DNA of 64,000 nt, taken from the NCBI RefSeq assembly GCF_021654335.1, contig NZ_AP023423.1, forward strand, positions 2,479,001 to 2,543,000. Direction: 5' to 3'. Each line of letters begins with the position of its first letter. Position 1 is the first letter of the stretch. Shown one piece after another: positions 1-8,230 of the stretch. The notes under the pieces were generated by a model that saw nothing but the letters and a program-made list of their open reading frames with translations, was not told where the DNA came from and made no database searches. A program made the translations under genes and the position numbers. The DNA is from Sideroxyarcus emersonii. Lineage in GTDB: Bacteria > Pseudomonadota > Gammaproteobacteria > Burkholderiales > Gallionellaceae.

Positions 1-100
1 GCAACATCGCGGAAGAGCCGAAGTGGTTGAAGCGCGTCAACGCCATGAGCGACATCAGCGCTGCGACGATCCATACCGCTCGATTCTGCAATTTTTTCAT
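1..100 (-). CDS. Small membrane protein, N-terminal fragment (runs off window)
   Basis: The first 33 codons are visible, from an ATG at 98-100 on the minus strand preceded by a GGAGGG ribosome-binding site six bases upstream. The peptide starts MKKLQNRAVW, followed by a hydrophobic stretch (about residues 9-20) consistent with a first membrane segment, then TRFNHFGSS. The short charged start, membrane helix and following R-F-x-H motif resemble small hypothetical membrane proteins of betaproteobacteria, but I cannot assign a family. The rest lies left of the window. It is divergent from the zapB-like gene, with a 309-bp spacer between them. Confidence 0.6.
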   Translation of the reverse strand, partial: MKKLQNRAVWIVAALMSLMALTRFNHFGSSAML

Positions 101-409
101 ATTGCCCTCCCCATATAACACCAATCCAGAACTGGCTCGAACTTTAACAGAAAAGGCGGGGGCAAGCGACTGCGCCCTACCGTTGCAGGCCTGCAACTAC
201 CCGCCAGACCGCATCCAGAAATGTTGCGCCCTGCATGTCACCACAATCCCCACCTTCGAATGGCCGCACACCGACCGGCGGTTTGGCTTACTCGTGCAAA
301 TTGCGGCAAGACCCGTTTTACCGGCACTTGCGCCCAGGAATTCCAAAACACTTGCAAAATACCTTGTTACCAATTGACTTAACAGGCTTTTTAATTTTAT
401 AGTTCGTTC
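101..409. other. Intergenic spacer with divergent promoters
   Basis: This 309-bp spacer separates two divergent genes. A reading frame on the plus strand inside it has no family resemblance and no ribosome-binding site. Apart from the promoter at its right end I see no RNA gene, strong repeat or terminator in it. Confidence 0.5.
374..403 (+). promoter_or_regulatory. Sigma-70-type promoter of the zapB-like/zapA/6S region
   Basis: A -35 box TTGACT (374-379) and a -10 box TATAGT (398-403) are separated by 18 bases of AT-rich DNA. Transcription would be expected to start about seven bases after the -10 box, which falls on or next to the ATG at 410. Read directly, this predicts a leaderless transcript. 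No other promoter of this quality is visible between 100 and 410 on the plus strand. Confidence 0.6.
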
Positions 410-610
410 ATGGATAGCGAACTCGACGCCCTCGACCAGAAATTGGCCCAATTGGTACAACTCACTCAACGCCTGCGCGCGGAGAACATGCAGCTGCGCC
501 AGGAAATTGCCTCGGCATTGAGCCAGCAGCGCAAAAGCCAGGACAAGGTCAGCGAAGCGGCACAGCGCCTGGAAAAACTCCTGGCCCAACTTCCCGAGGA
601 TATACAATGA
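410..610 (+). CDS. ZapB-like coiled-coil protein (TIGR02449-type)
   Basis: This 66-residue protein is almost entirely heptad-patterned (L at regular spacing through residues 6-60, rich in Q, E and R), as in the small coiled-coil proteins encoded next to zapA in proteobacteria and annotated as TIGR02449 or ZapB-like. By family it would assist Z-ring assembly through ZapA, as ZapB does in E. coli. It overlaps the zapA start by four bases (ATGA), so the two are probably translated together. There is no Shine-Dalgarno sequence; the ATG sits at the expected transcription start. The function is inferred from context and composition. Confidence 0.75.
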   Translation: MDSELDALDQKLAQLVQLTQRLRAENMQLRQEIASALSQQRKSQDKVSEAAQRLEKLLAQLPEDIQ

Positions 611-921
611 GCACTGCCAAGGTCAGTTCGCTGGATGTCACCATCCTTGATCGCGAACTCCGCGTCGCCTGCCCCGAAGACGAACGCGCCGAATTGCTCG
701 ACGCCGTTGCCTATCTGGATAAAAAGATGCGCGAAATACGCGATGCGGGCAAGATCGCCTCGATCGAGCGCATCGCCATCATGGCTGCCCTCAACATCAC
801 CCACGAACTGCTTACCACGCGCATCGGCGGCGGGTTTGACCTTGCCGAATTCAAGCGTAGAATGCAATCCATGCAGGCAACCATCGATGCCGCGTTGGCG
901 GAACAGGATGAGTTGTTCTAG
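607..921 (+). CDS. zapA: Cell division protein ZapA
   Basis: This 104-residue protein fits the ZapA family, which binds and bundles FtsZ filaments at mid-cell. The N-terminal globular part carries the typical pattern of a strand ending in D (VTILDRE, residues 10-16) and the A-x-L-D-x-K-M motif (about residues 35-41), with a C-terminal helix for coiled-coil dimerisation (about 70-104). The start overlaps the preceding zapB-like gene. The 6S RNA gene follows five bases after the stop, the well-known zapA-ssrS arrangement, so both may share a transcript. Length matches the family. Confidence 0.93.
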   Translation: MSTAKVSSLDVTILDRELRVACPEDERAELLDAVAYLDKKMREIRDAGKIASIERIAIMAALNITHELLTTRIGGGFDLAEFKRRMQSMQATIDAALAEQDELF

Positions 922-925
922 GTTT

Positions 926-1102
926 GTCCCCTGCGGTGTTCGTCAGATTCATAATTCTTTGAACCAATGAGCTAATGCTTAGGTTGCGCCCCATTAAAGT
1001 TACTGTTGTGAGCGTCCCCAGCGGACGCACCTGATGTGACCGGGAACCGACCCTCTTGAACCCCGGTTCAAGATATTGAGTCAACGGCACAGGCGGGGGA
1101 CT
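926..1102 (+). ncRNA. ssrS: 6S RNA
   Basis: About 177 bases directly after zapA form the 6S RNA fold. The ends pair: GTCCCC at 926-931 pairs with GGGGAC at 1096-1101, followed by the recognisable TGCGGTGTTCGTCAG on the 5' side and AACGGCACAGGCGG on the 3' side. A large central bubble is flanked by further pairing (CTTGAACCCC and GGTTCAAG near 1051-1071). 6S RNA mimics an open promoter and binds sigma-70 RNA polymerase in stationary phase. Position after zapA and the terminator just downstream support the call. Exact ends are estimated from base pairing. Confidence 0.88.
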
Positions 1103-1108
1103 CCATTC

Positions 1109-1135
1109 AAATGCGGCGCAAGCCGCATTTTCTTT
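1109..1135 (+). terminator. Intrinsic terminator after 6S RNA
   Basis: A nine-pair stem AAATGCGGC (1109-1117) / GCCGCATTT (1122-1130) with a GCAA loop is followed by TCTTT. It lies just after the 3' end of the 6S RNA. It also contains an ATG at 1111 in frame with the next gene, which argues that this ATG is not the true start there. Confidence 0.85.
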
Positions 1136-1149
1136 GCAGCGAGTTCGAC

Positions 1150-1614
<465 letters not shown>

Positions 1615-1729
1615 ACCAGCACAGCAGGACGACGAGCGATGCCGGACCGGCTCGCCAGAAAGCGGGGAATCGGAACAGGGCCCCGTAACACAACCAGGCT
1701 ACGCCACAGCGACCCTCATTACCCCCAGC

Positions 1730-2442
1730 TTACGCCCCAAGATAAGCCTGTTGCACCGCATCGCTGCCGAGCAGCTCTTCCGCCTTGCCCGACATGGTGA
1801 TCGCACCGCTCTCCAATACATACCCGCGTTGTGCAGACTCAAGTGCCAGCCTGGCATTCTGCTCCACCAGCAGGATAGTGACGCCCTGCGCCGAGATGGT
1901 ACGGATAGTCTCAAAGATCCGCTCCACCATCAGCGGAGCAAGCCCCATGCTGGGTTCGTCCAGCATGAGCAGGGCCGGATTGCCCATCAGCGCGCGCGCC
2001 ATGGCAACCATCTGCTGTTCGCCGCCAGAGAGTGTGCCGGCAAGTTGCGCGCGACGTTCCGCCAGGCGCGGGAACAAGACATACTGGCGTTCCAGGTCGA
2101 CGGCGATCCCGGCCTTGTCGTTGCGTATATAAGCACCCATCAACAGGTTCTCTTCCACGCTGAGTCGGGCAAAGATGCCGCGCCCTTCCGGCACCAGCGC
2201 GATGCCTGCAGCGATTCTCCGGTGTGCCGGGACAGGCAGCAACGACCTGTCGCGATAGTGCAGCTTGCCGGATGCCGGGTGCAGCAGTCCGGCCAGCGCT
2301 TTGAGTGTGGTGGTTTTGCCGGCACCATTGCTGCCGATGAGCGTGACCAATTCCCCTGCGGCGATATTCAGGCTGATCCCTTTCAGCGCCTGGATGCCAC
2401 CGTAGGAGACTTTGAGGTTCTCCACTTCCAGCAATGGCTTCA

Positions 2443-2443
<1 letters not shown>
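1730..2443 (-). CDS. livF: Branched-chain amino acid ABC transporter ATPase LivF
   Basis: This is one of the two cytoplasmic ATPases of a branched-chain amino acid importer (237 residues). Walker A is GSNGAGKT at residues 37-44, the ABC signature LSGGEQQ at 138-144 and Walker B LLMLDEP at 158-164. Its length and the Q-loop/signature spacing are typical of LivF rather than LivG. It is the last gene of the livK-H-M-G-F operon. Its ATG at 2443 overlaps the livG stop codon (ATGA), so it is translationally coupled. A longer in-frame extension inside livG is not needed. No clear terminator follows. Confidence 0.93.
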
Positions 2444-3214
<771 letters not shown>

Positions 3215-3231
<17 letters not shown>

Positions 3232-4312
3232 ACACCGTCTCCTGCTCTTGTTGCAACACGCTGTTCTCGGCAGCGAATTCGCGGCGGCGCTGCGTGGAAG
3301 GCCACAATCCTGCGGGTCGCCACAGCATCACCAGAATCAGCGCCATGCCGAACATCAGCATGCGCAGACTTTCCGGATCAACCACCACTTTTCCCAGCAG
3401 CGCCTGCTGCACCGGTCCCGCCGCATTGCGGAACAGTTCCGGCAATATCACCAGCAGCACGCCGCCCAGTACCACGCCGCCGACGTTGCCCATGCCACCC
3501 AGCACCACCATGCACAGCACCATGACGGATTCCATCAGGCTGAAACTCTCGGGGCTGACGAAACCCTGGAAGCCGGCAAACAGGCCGCCGGAAATACCGC
3601 CGAAGGTGGCACCCATGGCGAAGGCAAGCAATTTGATATTGCGCGTGTTGATCCCCATCGCCGAGGCGGCGACCTCGTCTTCGCGTATCGCCACCCAGGC
3701 ACGGCCGATACGCGAATCTTCGAGGCGGCGCGAGATGAAGATCACCAGCAGGGTGAAGGCGAGGAACAGGTAGTAATGCAGGTGCACGTCGTCTGCACGC
3801 ATGCCCAGCCACTGGTATGAGTTACCGAATGAAAAGCCGCCGATCTGCAACGGATCGATGGCACTGATGCCCTGCGGTCCGTTGGTGATGTTGACCGGTG
3901 CATTCAGGTTGTTGAGGAAGATACGGATAATCTCGCCGAAACCGAGGGTGACGATGGCGAGGTAGTCGCCACGCAACTTGAGCGTGGGCGCGCCAAGCAA
4001 CACGCCGAACCCGCAGGCGATCAGCGCACCCAGCGGCAGCACCACCCACATCGGCCAGTGCAGCCCGAACTGCGGTGAACCGAGCAGGGCGTAGGTATAC
4101 GCACCCACCGCGAAGAACGCGATGTAGCCAAGGTCGAGCAGGCCTGCGTAACCGACCACGATGTTCAGCCCCAGTGCCAACATGATATAGAGCAGGGCAA
4201 AGTCGGCGATGCGCACCCAGCCATGACCTAGCAGCGCATCGATGACGAAGGGCAGCGCCAGCAATATGGCGGCGAACACAAAACGGCCCGGCGATGAACG
4301 ATGCAGTCTCAT
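3215..4312 (-). CDS. livM: Branched-chain amino acid ABC transporter permease LivM
   Basis: This 365-residue inner-membrane permease has about ten hydrophobic segments and the family pattern GYAGLLDLGYIAFFAVGAY (about residues 54-72). A cytoplasmic EAA-like loop lies around RIGRAWVAIREDEVAASAMG, the site that docks the ATPases. The final ~35 residues (from about ALLGKVVVDPESL onward) are longer than the minimal LivM core and hydrophilic at the very end. It pairs with LivH to form the channel. Start ATG at 4312 overlaps the livH stop (ATGA). Confidence 0.92.
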
Positions 4313-5232
4313 GCGCGCTCCGCCAGTTTCTCGCCGAGCAGGCCGGACGGACGCAGGATCAACACCGCGATCAGGACGAGGAAGGCGAACACGTCCTGAT
4401 AATTGCTGCCGAGGAAGCCGCCGGTGAGATCGCCGATGTAACCCGCCCCCAGACTCTCGATCAGCCCCAGCAGCACCCCCCCCAGCATCGCGCCGCGCAG
4501 GTTGCCGATGCCGCCGAGCACTGCGGCGGTAAAGGCTTTCAGGCCGAGCATGAAGCCCATGTAGTAATGCACGATGCCGTAGTTGGCGCTGACCATGAAG
4601 CCGGCGATGGCAGCAAGTGCCGAGCCGAGCATGAAGGTGGCGGAAATGACACGATTGATGTCCACACCCATCAGCGCTGCCGCCGCCGGATTTTCAGCCA
4701 CGGCACGCATCGCCCGGCCCATACGGGTACGCTGCACCAGCCACATCAAGGCTGACATGATGAGCAATGCAACCGCGACGATGGCGATCTGCACATCGTT
4801 CACGATGGCGCCGCCAAGCTGGTGCGAAGTGCTGTTGAAAGGCAGCGGGAAGGAATGGTATTCGCGCCCCCAGATCATCATCGCCAGATTCTGCAGCACG
4901 ATGGAGACGCCGATGGCGGTGATCAGCGGTGCCAGGCGCGGCGCATTGCGCAACGGACGATAGGCGATGCGTTCGATGCTGTAGCCCAGTGCCATGCATA
5001 CCGCCATCGCTGCCAGCAAGCTCAGCACTACCGCCAGTACAGGCGCAACGGCGGCTGCCAGCAAGGTTTGCAACACGGTCAGAGCGATCATCGCGCCTAT
5101 CATCACCACTTCGCCGTGGGCAAAATTGATCAGGCCGAGGATGCCGTACACCATGGTGTAGCCCAACGCCACCAAGGCATAGACACTGCCCTGCACCAGG
5201 CCATTGACGATCTGCTGAAGAAGGATTTCCAC
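4309..5232 (-). CDS. livH: Branched-chain amino acid ABC transporter permease LivH
   Basis: This 307-residue permease begins with GTG at 5230-5232. It carries the LivH motif GYTMVYGILGLINFAHGEV (about residues 23-41) and the EAA-type loop TRMGRAMRAVAENPAAAALMG that contacts the ATPases. Eight or so membrane segments are evident. It is the first gene after the attenuator that follows livK, so its level is probably set by read-through. Length is typical of the family (about 300). Confidence 0.92.
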   Translation of the reverse strand: MEILLQQIVNGLVQGSVYALVALGYTMVYGILGLINFAHGEVVMIGAMIALTVLQTLLAAAVAPVLAVVLSLLAAMAVCMALGYSIERIAYRPLRNAPRLAPLITAIGVSIVLQNLAMMIWGREYHSFPLPFNSTSHQLGGAIVNDVQIAIVAVALLIMSALMWLVQRTRMGRAMRAVAENPAAAALMGVDINRVISATFMLGSALAAIAGFMVSANYGIVHYYMGFMLGLKAFTAAVLGGIGNLRGAMLGGVLLGLIESLGAGYIGDLTGGFLGSNYQDVFAFLVLIAVLILRPSGLLGEKLAERA

Positions 5233-5256
5233 AGTTACTTTGTTGGCGCCCTATAC

Positions 5257-5288
5257 AAAGAAAAAGCGACACGCCCGGTGTCGCTTTC
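5257..5288 (-). terminator. Attenuator/terminator between livK and livH
   Basis: A perfect ten-pair stem (plus-strand positions 5263-5272 with 5278-5287, AAAGCGACAC/GTGTCGCTTT) with a five-base loop is followed on the minus strand by TTTTTCTTT. This is a good intrinsic terminator placed inside the operon. Partial termination here would make the binding protein more abundant than the membrane components, a common design in periplasmic importers. Confidence 0.8.
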
Positions 5289-5305
5289 CATGACTGCAAA
5301 CCGGC

Positions 5306-6490
5306 TCACGGCTTGACTGCGGGCGTGCCGCCCATCGTCTGCACGGCATGCCATTTGCCTTGGTGAACCTGGTACACGGTGACCGCCCCTCCCTTGATGT
5401 CGCCTTTCTCGTCGAATGCGATCTTCGCCGTTACGCCTTCGATCTCGGTCTTGCCGATCTCCGGCAGATACTTCTCGGGCTCGGCGGAACCGGCCTTCTG
5501 CATCGCAGCGATCATCACGTTGACGGCGTCGTAGCAATACGGCGCATAGAGCTGAATCGGCTGGTGGAAACGCTCTTCATAACGTTTGGCAAAATCGCGC
5601 CCGCTCGGCATGTTGTCCAGCGGCACCCCCGGCAGCGAAGCATATGCACCTTCCGCCGCATCGCCCGCCAATTCGATCAGCTTCGGCGTATATCCCCCGT
5701 CGCCCATCATGAATTGCGTCTTGATGCCCAAAGCGCGCAGCTGCTTGATCATGGGTACGCCCTGCGGGTCCATGCCGCCGAAGAACAGCAGGTCGGGCTG
5801 CTTGCCCTTGATCGAGGTCAGTACCGCAGTGAAATCCACCGCCTTGTCGGTGGTGTACTCGCGCACGATGATCTTCGCACCATTGGCTTCGGCAGATTTG
5901 ACGAACTCATCCGCCAGCCCTTGTCCATAGGCCGTGCGATCGTCGATCACTGCAATCTGCTTCGCCCCCAGAACCTTGGCGGCAAACTCGCCCAGCGCCT
6001 TACCTTGCTGGGCATCGTTGGTCATCACGCGGAAGGCGGTCTTGTAGCCCTGGGCGGTATATCTGACTGCGGTAGCGGAAGGCGAGATTTGCGGAATGCC
6101 GTTCTTGAAATAGATAGCGGAAGCGGGGATGGTCGTACCGGAGTTGAGGTGCCCGATCACGCCATTCACCTTTGCATCCACCAGTTTCTGCGCCACGATG
6201 GTCGCCGTTTTCGGATCGGTCTGATCGTCCTCGCTCAGCAGTTCGAAGCGCGCTTTCTTGCCACCGATGGTCACGCCCCTGGCATTCGCATCGTCGATCG
6301 CCATGCGCGTGCCGTTCTCGTTGTCCTTGCCGATATGCGCCTGCGGACCGGTGAGCGGCGCGGCGGCGCCGATCTTGATCACAAGTTCGTCCGGGGATGC
6401 TGCGGCGGGATTCGATGCCGTCTCGCTTTTGCCGCATCCGGCGAGTGCGATACCGAGCGCGACGAGTAGGGCAGATTTATTGATGAACAT
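5306..6490 (-). CDS. livK: Branched-chain amino acid-binding lipoprotein LivK-like
   Basis: This 394-residue substrate-binding protein belongs to the type-I periplasmic Leu/Ile/Val-binding family (Peripla_BP_6). The N-terminus is a lipoprotein signal with the lipobox LAGC, so Cys19 should be lipidated and the protein anchored to a membrane. The mature part starts VIKIGAAAPLTGPQAHIG, the typical first strand and ligand loop, and contains GHLNSGTTIPASAIY and DDRTAYGQGLADEF. It leads the liv operon behind a strong promoter. Ligand specificity among branched-chain and related amino acids cannot be read from sequence alone. Lgt, which would lipidate it, is encoded at 10147. Confidence 0.9.
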   Translation of the reverse strand: MFINKSALLVALGIALAGCGKSETASNPAAASPDELVIKIGAAAPLTGPQAHIGKDNENGTRMAIDDANARGVTIGGKKARFELLSEDDQTDPKTATIVAQKLVDAKVNGVIGHLNSGTTIPASAIYFKNGIPQISPSATAVRYTAQGYKTAFRVMTNDAQQGKALGEFAAKVLGAKQIAVIDDRTAYGQGLADEFVKSAEANGAKIIVREYTTDKAVDFTAVLTSIKGKQPDLLFFGGMDPQGVPMIKQLRALGIKTQFMMGDGGYTPKLIELAGDAAEGAYASLPGVPLDNMPSGRDFAKRYEERFHQPIQLYAPYCYDAVNVMIAAMQKAGSAEPEKYLPEIGKTEIEGVTAKIAFDEKGDIKGGAVTVYQVHQGKWHAVQTMGGTPAVKP

Positions 6491-6522
6491 GTTGGAATCC
6501 GGCGAATTGGCAAAGTTGCCGG

Positions 6523-6551
6523 ATTATGCGTAGCCCCTCAACCCTTGTCAA
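6523..6551 (-). promoter_or_regulatory. Sigma-70 promoter of the liv operon
   Basis: On the minus strand a consensus -35 box TTGACA (6546-6551) lies 17 bases from a CATAAT -10 box (6523-6528), giving a predicted start near 6516 and a leader of about 25 bases before the livK ATG at 6490. It is one of the best promoter matches in the window. Confidence 0.75.
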
Positions 6552-6573
6552 TTTGGCGTTTCAAGGCGGTAAG

Positions 6574-6593
6574 GAGCCGACGCGGGCCGGCTC
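6574..6593 (-). terminator. Possible weak terminator after the cytochrome genes
   Basis: A six-pair stem GAGCCG/CGGCTC with an eight-base loop lies about 25 bases past the cytochrome stop, just upstream of the liv promoter. The following minus-strand sequence is only CTTACC, so termination would be weak. Confidence 0.3.
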
Positions 6594-6615
6594 TTTCACC
6601 GGCATCGCCGTATTG

Positions 6616-6942
6616 TTACTTCGACAGGCTGAGGATGAATTTGACCAAGGTCTTGATGTCGGCATCCGAAACCCGGGGGGAGTTTGGCGGCATGGGCATG
6701 GCACCCCAGGCTCCACTGCCACCCTTGGCAACCTTGGCAATCAGCCTGGCCTCCGCCCCTGCATCACCCTTGTATTTCCTGGCGATATCCATCCAGGCTG
6801 GTCCCACCAGTTTTTTGTCGATTGCGTGGCAGGACGTACAACTGCTTTTCTGCGCCAGTTCGGGCATCCCGGTTGCCATAGCCGAACCAGCGACCAGCAG
6901 CATGCTTGCGGCGGCAAGGACATTCACGGCGACGGACTTCAT
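6616..6942 (-). CDS. Monohaem cytochrome c (c551/c8-type), periplasmic
   Basis: This 108-residue protein has a Sec signal peptide ending near ALA-type SAMATG (about residue 23) and a single haem motif CTSCH (Cys35, Cys38, His39). The VGPAWMDIARKYKG segment and the methionine ligand in MPMPPNSP (about Met84) are typical of the cytochrome c551/c552 class of small soluble electron carriers. The ATG at 6942 has a GGAGG site; an upstream in-frame extension lacks a signal peptide and is rejected. It lies 122 bp from a paralogue (7065-7415), suggesting tandem duplication. The redox partners cannot be deduced; candidates are terminal oxidases or reductases elsewhere. Confidence 0.92.
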   Translation of the reverse strand: MKSVAVNVLAAASMLLVAGSAMATGMPELAQKSSCTSCHAIDKKLVGPAWMDIARKYKGDAGAEARLIAKVAKGGSGAWGAMPMPPNSPRVSDADIKTLVKFILSLSK

Positions 6943-7064
6943 GATTCCTCCAAATTGAATGGCCGATCGATCATCCCGGACGGACCGGAAGCAACTGCCC
7001 GCCCCCTTCCGACGACTCGCCCGGCAGATGCAAAAGGCATGGCCTTTCAGGGGCGCGGGCAAGT

Positions 7065-7415
7065 TTACTTTGCCAGACTCAATTCAAACTTCACCAGTTC
7101 CCTGATGTCCGCATCCTTCACCGCCGGGGAATTGGCGGGCATGGGAACGGAACCCCAGTTGCCGGAGCCGCCATGGGAAACCTTCATGATCAACCCTTCG
7201 AGCAGGGGATATTCCTTACCCTTGTAGGTATAGGTAGTCGCATTCTTGTATTTCTTGGAAACATCCATCCATGCAGGGCCGACCACTTTATGGTCGATCG
7301 CATGACATGCGACACAGTTGTTCTTTTTGGCCAGCGGCGGCATGTCGGTTGCCAAAGCGGAAGCAGCCGCCATCAGGCCTGCCGCGGTGATCATGCTTAC
7401 GACGATAGATTTCAT
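7065..7415 (-). CDS. Monohaem cytochrome c (c551/c8-type), periplasmic
   Basis: This 116-residue paralogue of the downstream cytochrome has a signal peptide (about residues 1-23, cut near ALATD), haem motif CVACH (Cys34, Cys37, His38), VGPAWMDVSKKYK and axial Met in VPMPANSP (about Met92). It differs by an insert TTYTYKGKEYPLLEG (about residues 60-75) between the haem helix and the ligand loop. The start has GGAGAGAAC upstream. The two genes probably descend from a duplication and may serve different partners. A small hairpin with TTTT lies after its stop (7033-7047) and could separate expression of the two. Confidence 0.92.
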   Translation of the reverse strand: MKSIVVSMITAAGLMAAASALATDMPPLAKKNNCVACHAIDHKVVGPAWMDVSKKYKNATTYTYKGKEYPLLEGLIMKVSHGGSGNWGSVPMPANSPAVKDADIRELVKFELSLAK

Positions 7416-7556
7416 GTTCTCTCCATTTTCAGATTGGACTGCCCAGTGATTCGTCTTTGATTCCGGCAGCTTCAGGTACTCCGCCAGCCAGCCTTCCCGC
7501 GATGGTGTGCCAGTAACGCCAATACGACTGGCGACGTTGACACTTTCCGGTTGTGG

Positions 7557-8177
7557 TTAATCCGCCGCCTGCTCCAGCCAATTCAGCAGATAGGCCCACT
7601 GCTCCAGTTCGCGCTGCGCCAGCGAAGGCGGCAGATCGAACAGCGTCTTGCCTTCGAAGGCGGCATTCACGTACACCTGCGCCTCGCGAAGATACGCGAG
7701 AACCGGCATATCCAGGCCTTTCAGGAACTGTTCCAGCGTAAGCGCCGCCCGGGTGCGCGGATCCATGCGCATGCCGACCACCCCGACAAATATCCTTCCT
7801 TTACGCACGGTCTTTTCCTGATGCAGCACTTCCAAGAAATCCCGGCTGGCCTGGATATCGAATGCGGAGGGTGCGATGGGCACGATCACCTTGTGCACCA
7901 GCCTCAATGCATGTTCCAGATTTTTGCCGTGCAATCCGGCAGGAGAATCGATCACCAGACTATCGATGGGCGCGTCCCTCTCTGCCTCGGCCTGCATCAA
8001 TTCGATACCCGGGAGATACCTCGGCCGGCTGGACAGCCATTGCGTGGCGGACTTCTGCCTGTCCAGGTCGAGCATCGCCACGCGTTGCCCGCGCGAGGCG
8101 AGGTAGCCGGCAATATTGGTGGATAACGTGGTCTTGCCACTGCCACCTTTGGGATTCGCAATCAGTATGGCTTTCAC
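7557..8177 (-). CDS. Orphan ParA/MinD-type ATPase
   Basis: This 206-residue protein starts with GTG at 8175-8177 and has the deviant Walker A KGGSGKTT (residues 10-17), MLDLDRQ and VIDSPAG, placing it among short ParA family ATPases. Such proteins use ATP-dependent dimerisation on the nucleoid or membrane to position chromosomes, plasmids, carboxysomes, chemoreceptor arrays or other cargo. It lacks an N-terminal helix-turn-helix, as do ParA types Ib and the orphan cargo-positioning ATPases. No parB, centromere-like repeat or cargo gene is visible nearby: cytochromes are on one side and ilvD on the other. The cargo is unknown. Confidence 0.85.
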   Translation of the reverse strand: MKAILIANPKGGSGKTTLSTNIAGYLASRGQRVAMLDLDRQKSATQWLSSRPRYLPGIELMQAEAERDAPIDSLVIDSPAGLHGKNLEHALRLVHKVIVPIAPSAFDIQASRDFLEVLHQEKTVRKGRIFVGVVGMRMDPRTRAALTLEQFLKGLDMPVLAYLREAQVYVNAAFEGKTLFDLPPSLAQRELEQWAYLLNWLEQAAD

Positions 8178-8230
8178 GTTACCGCCTCTCCCCGCTGAGA
8201 ACTGCTATTCGCCCCGCCCGTACCGCTGCA

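Noticed and set aside
27..377. Plus-strand frame of 116 codons upstream of the zapB-like gene
   Set aside because: It overlaps the 5' end of a minus-strand gene with a good ribosome-binding site, has no family resemblance and runs over a promoter region.
1111..1149. Longer N-terminus for the EVE protein
   Set aside because: The extra codons form the 6S RNA terminator hairpin; the conserved domain begins at 1150.
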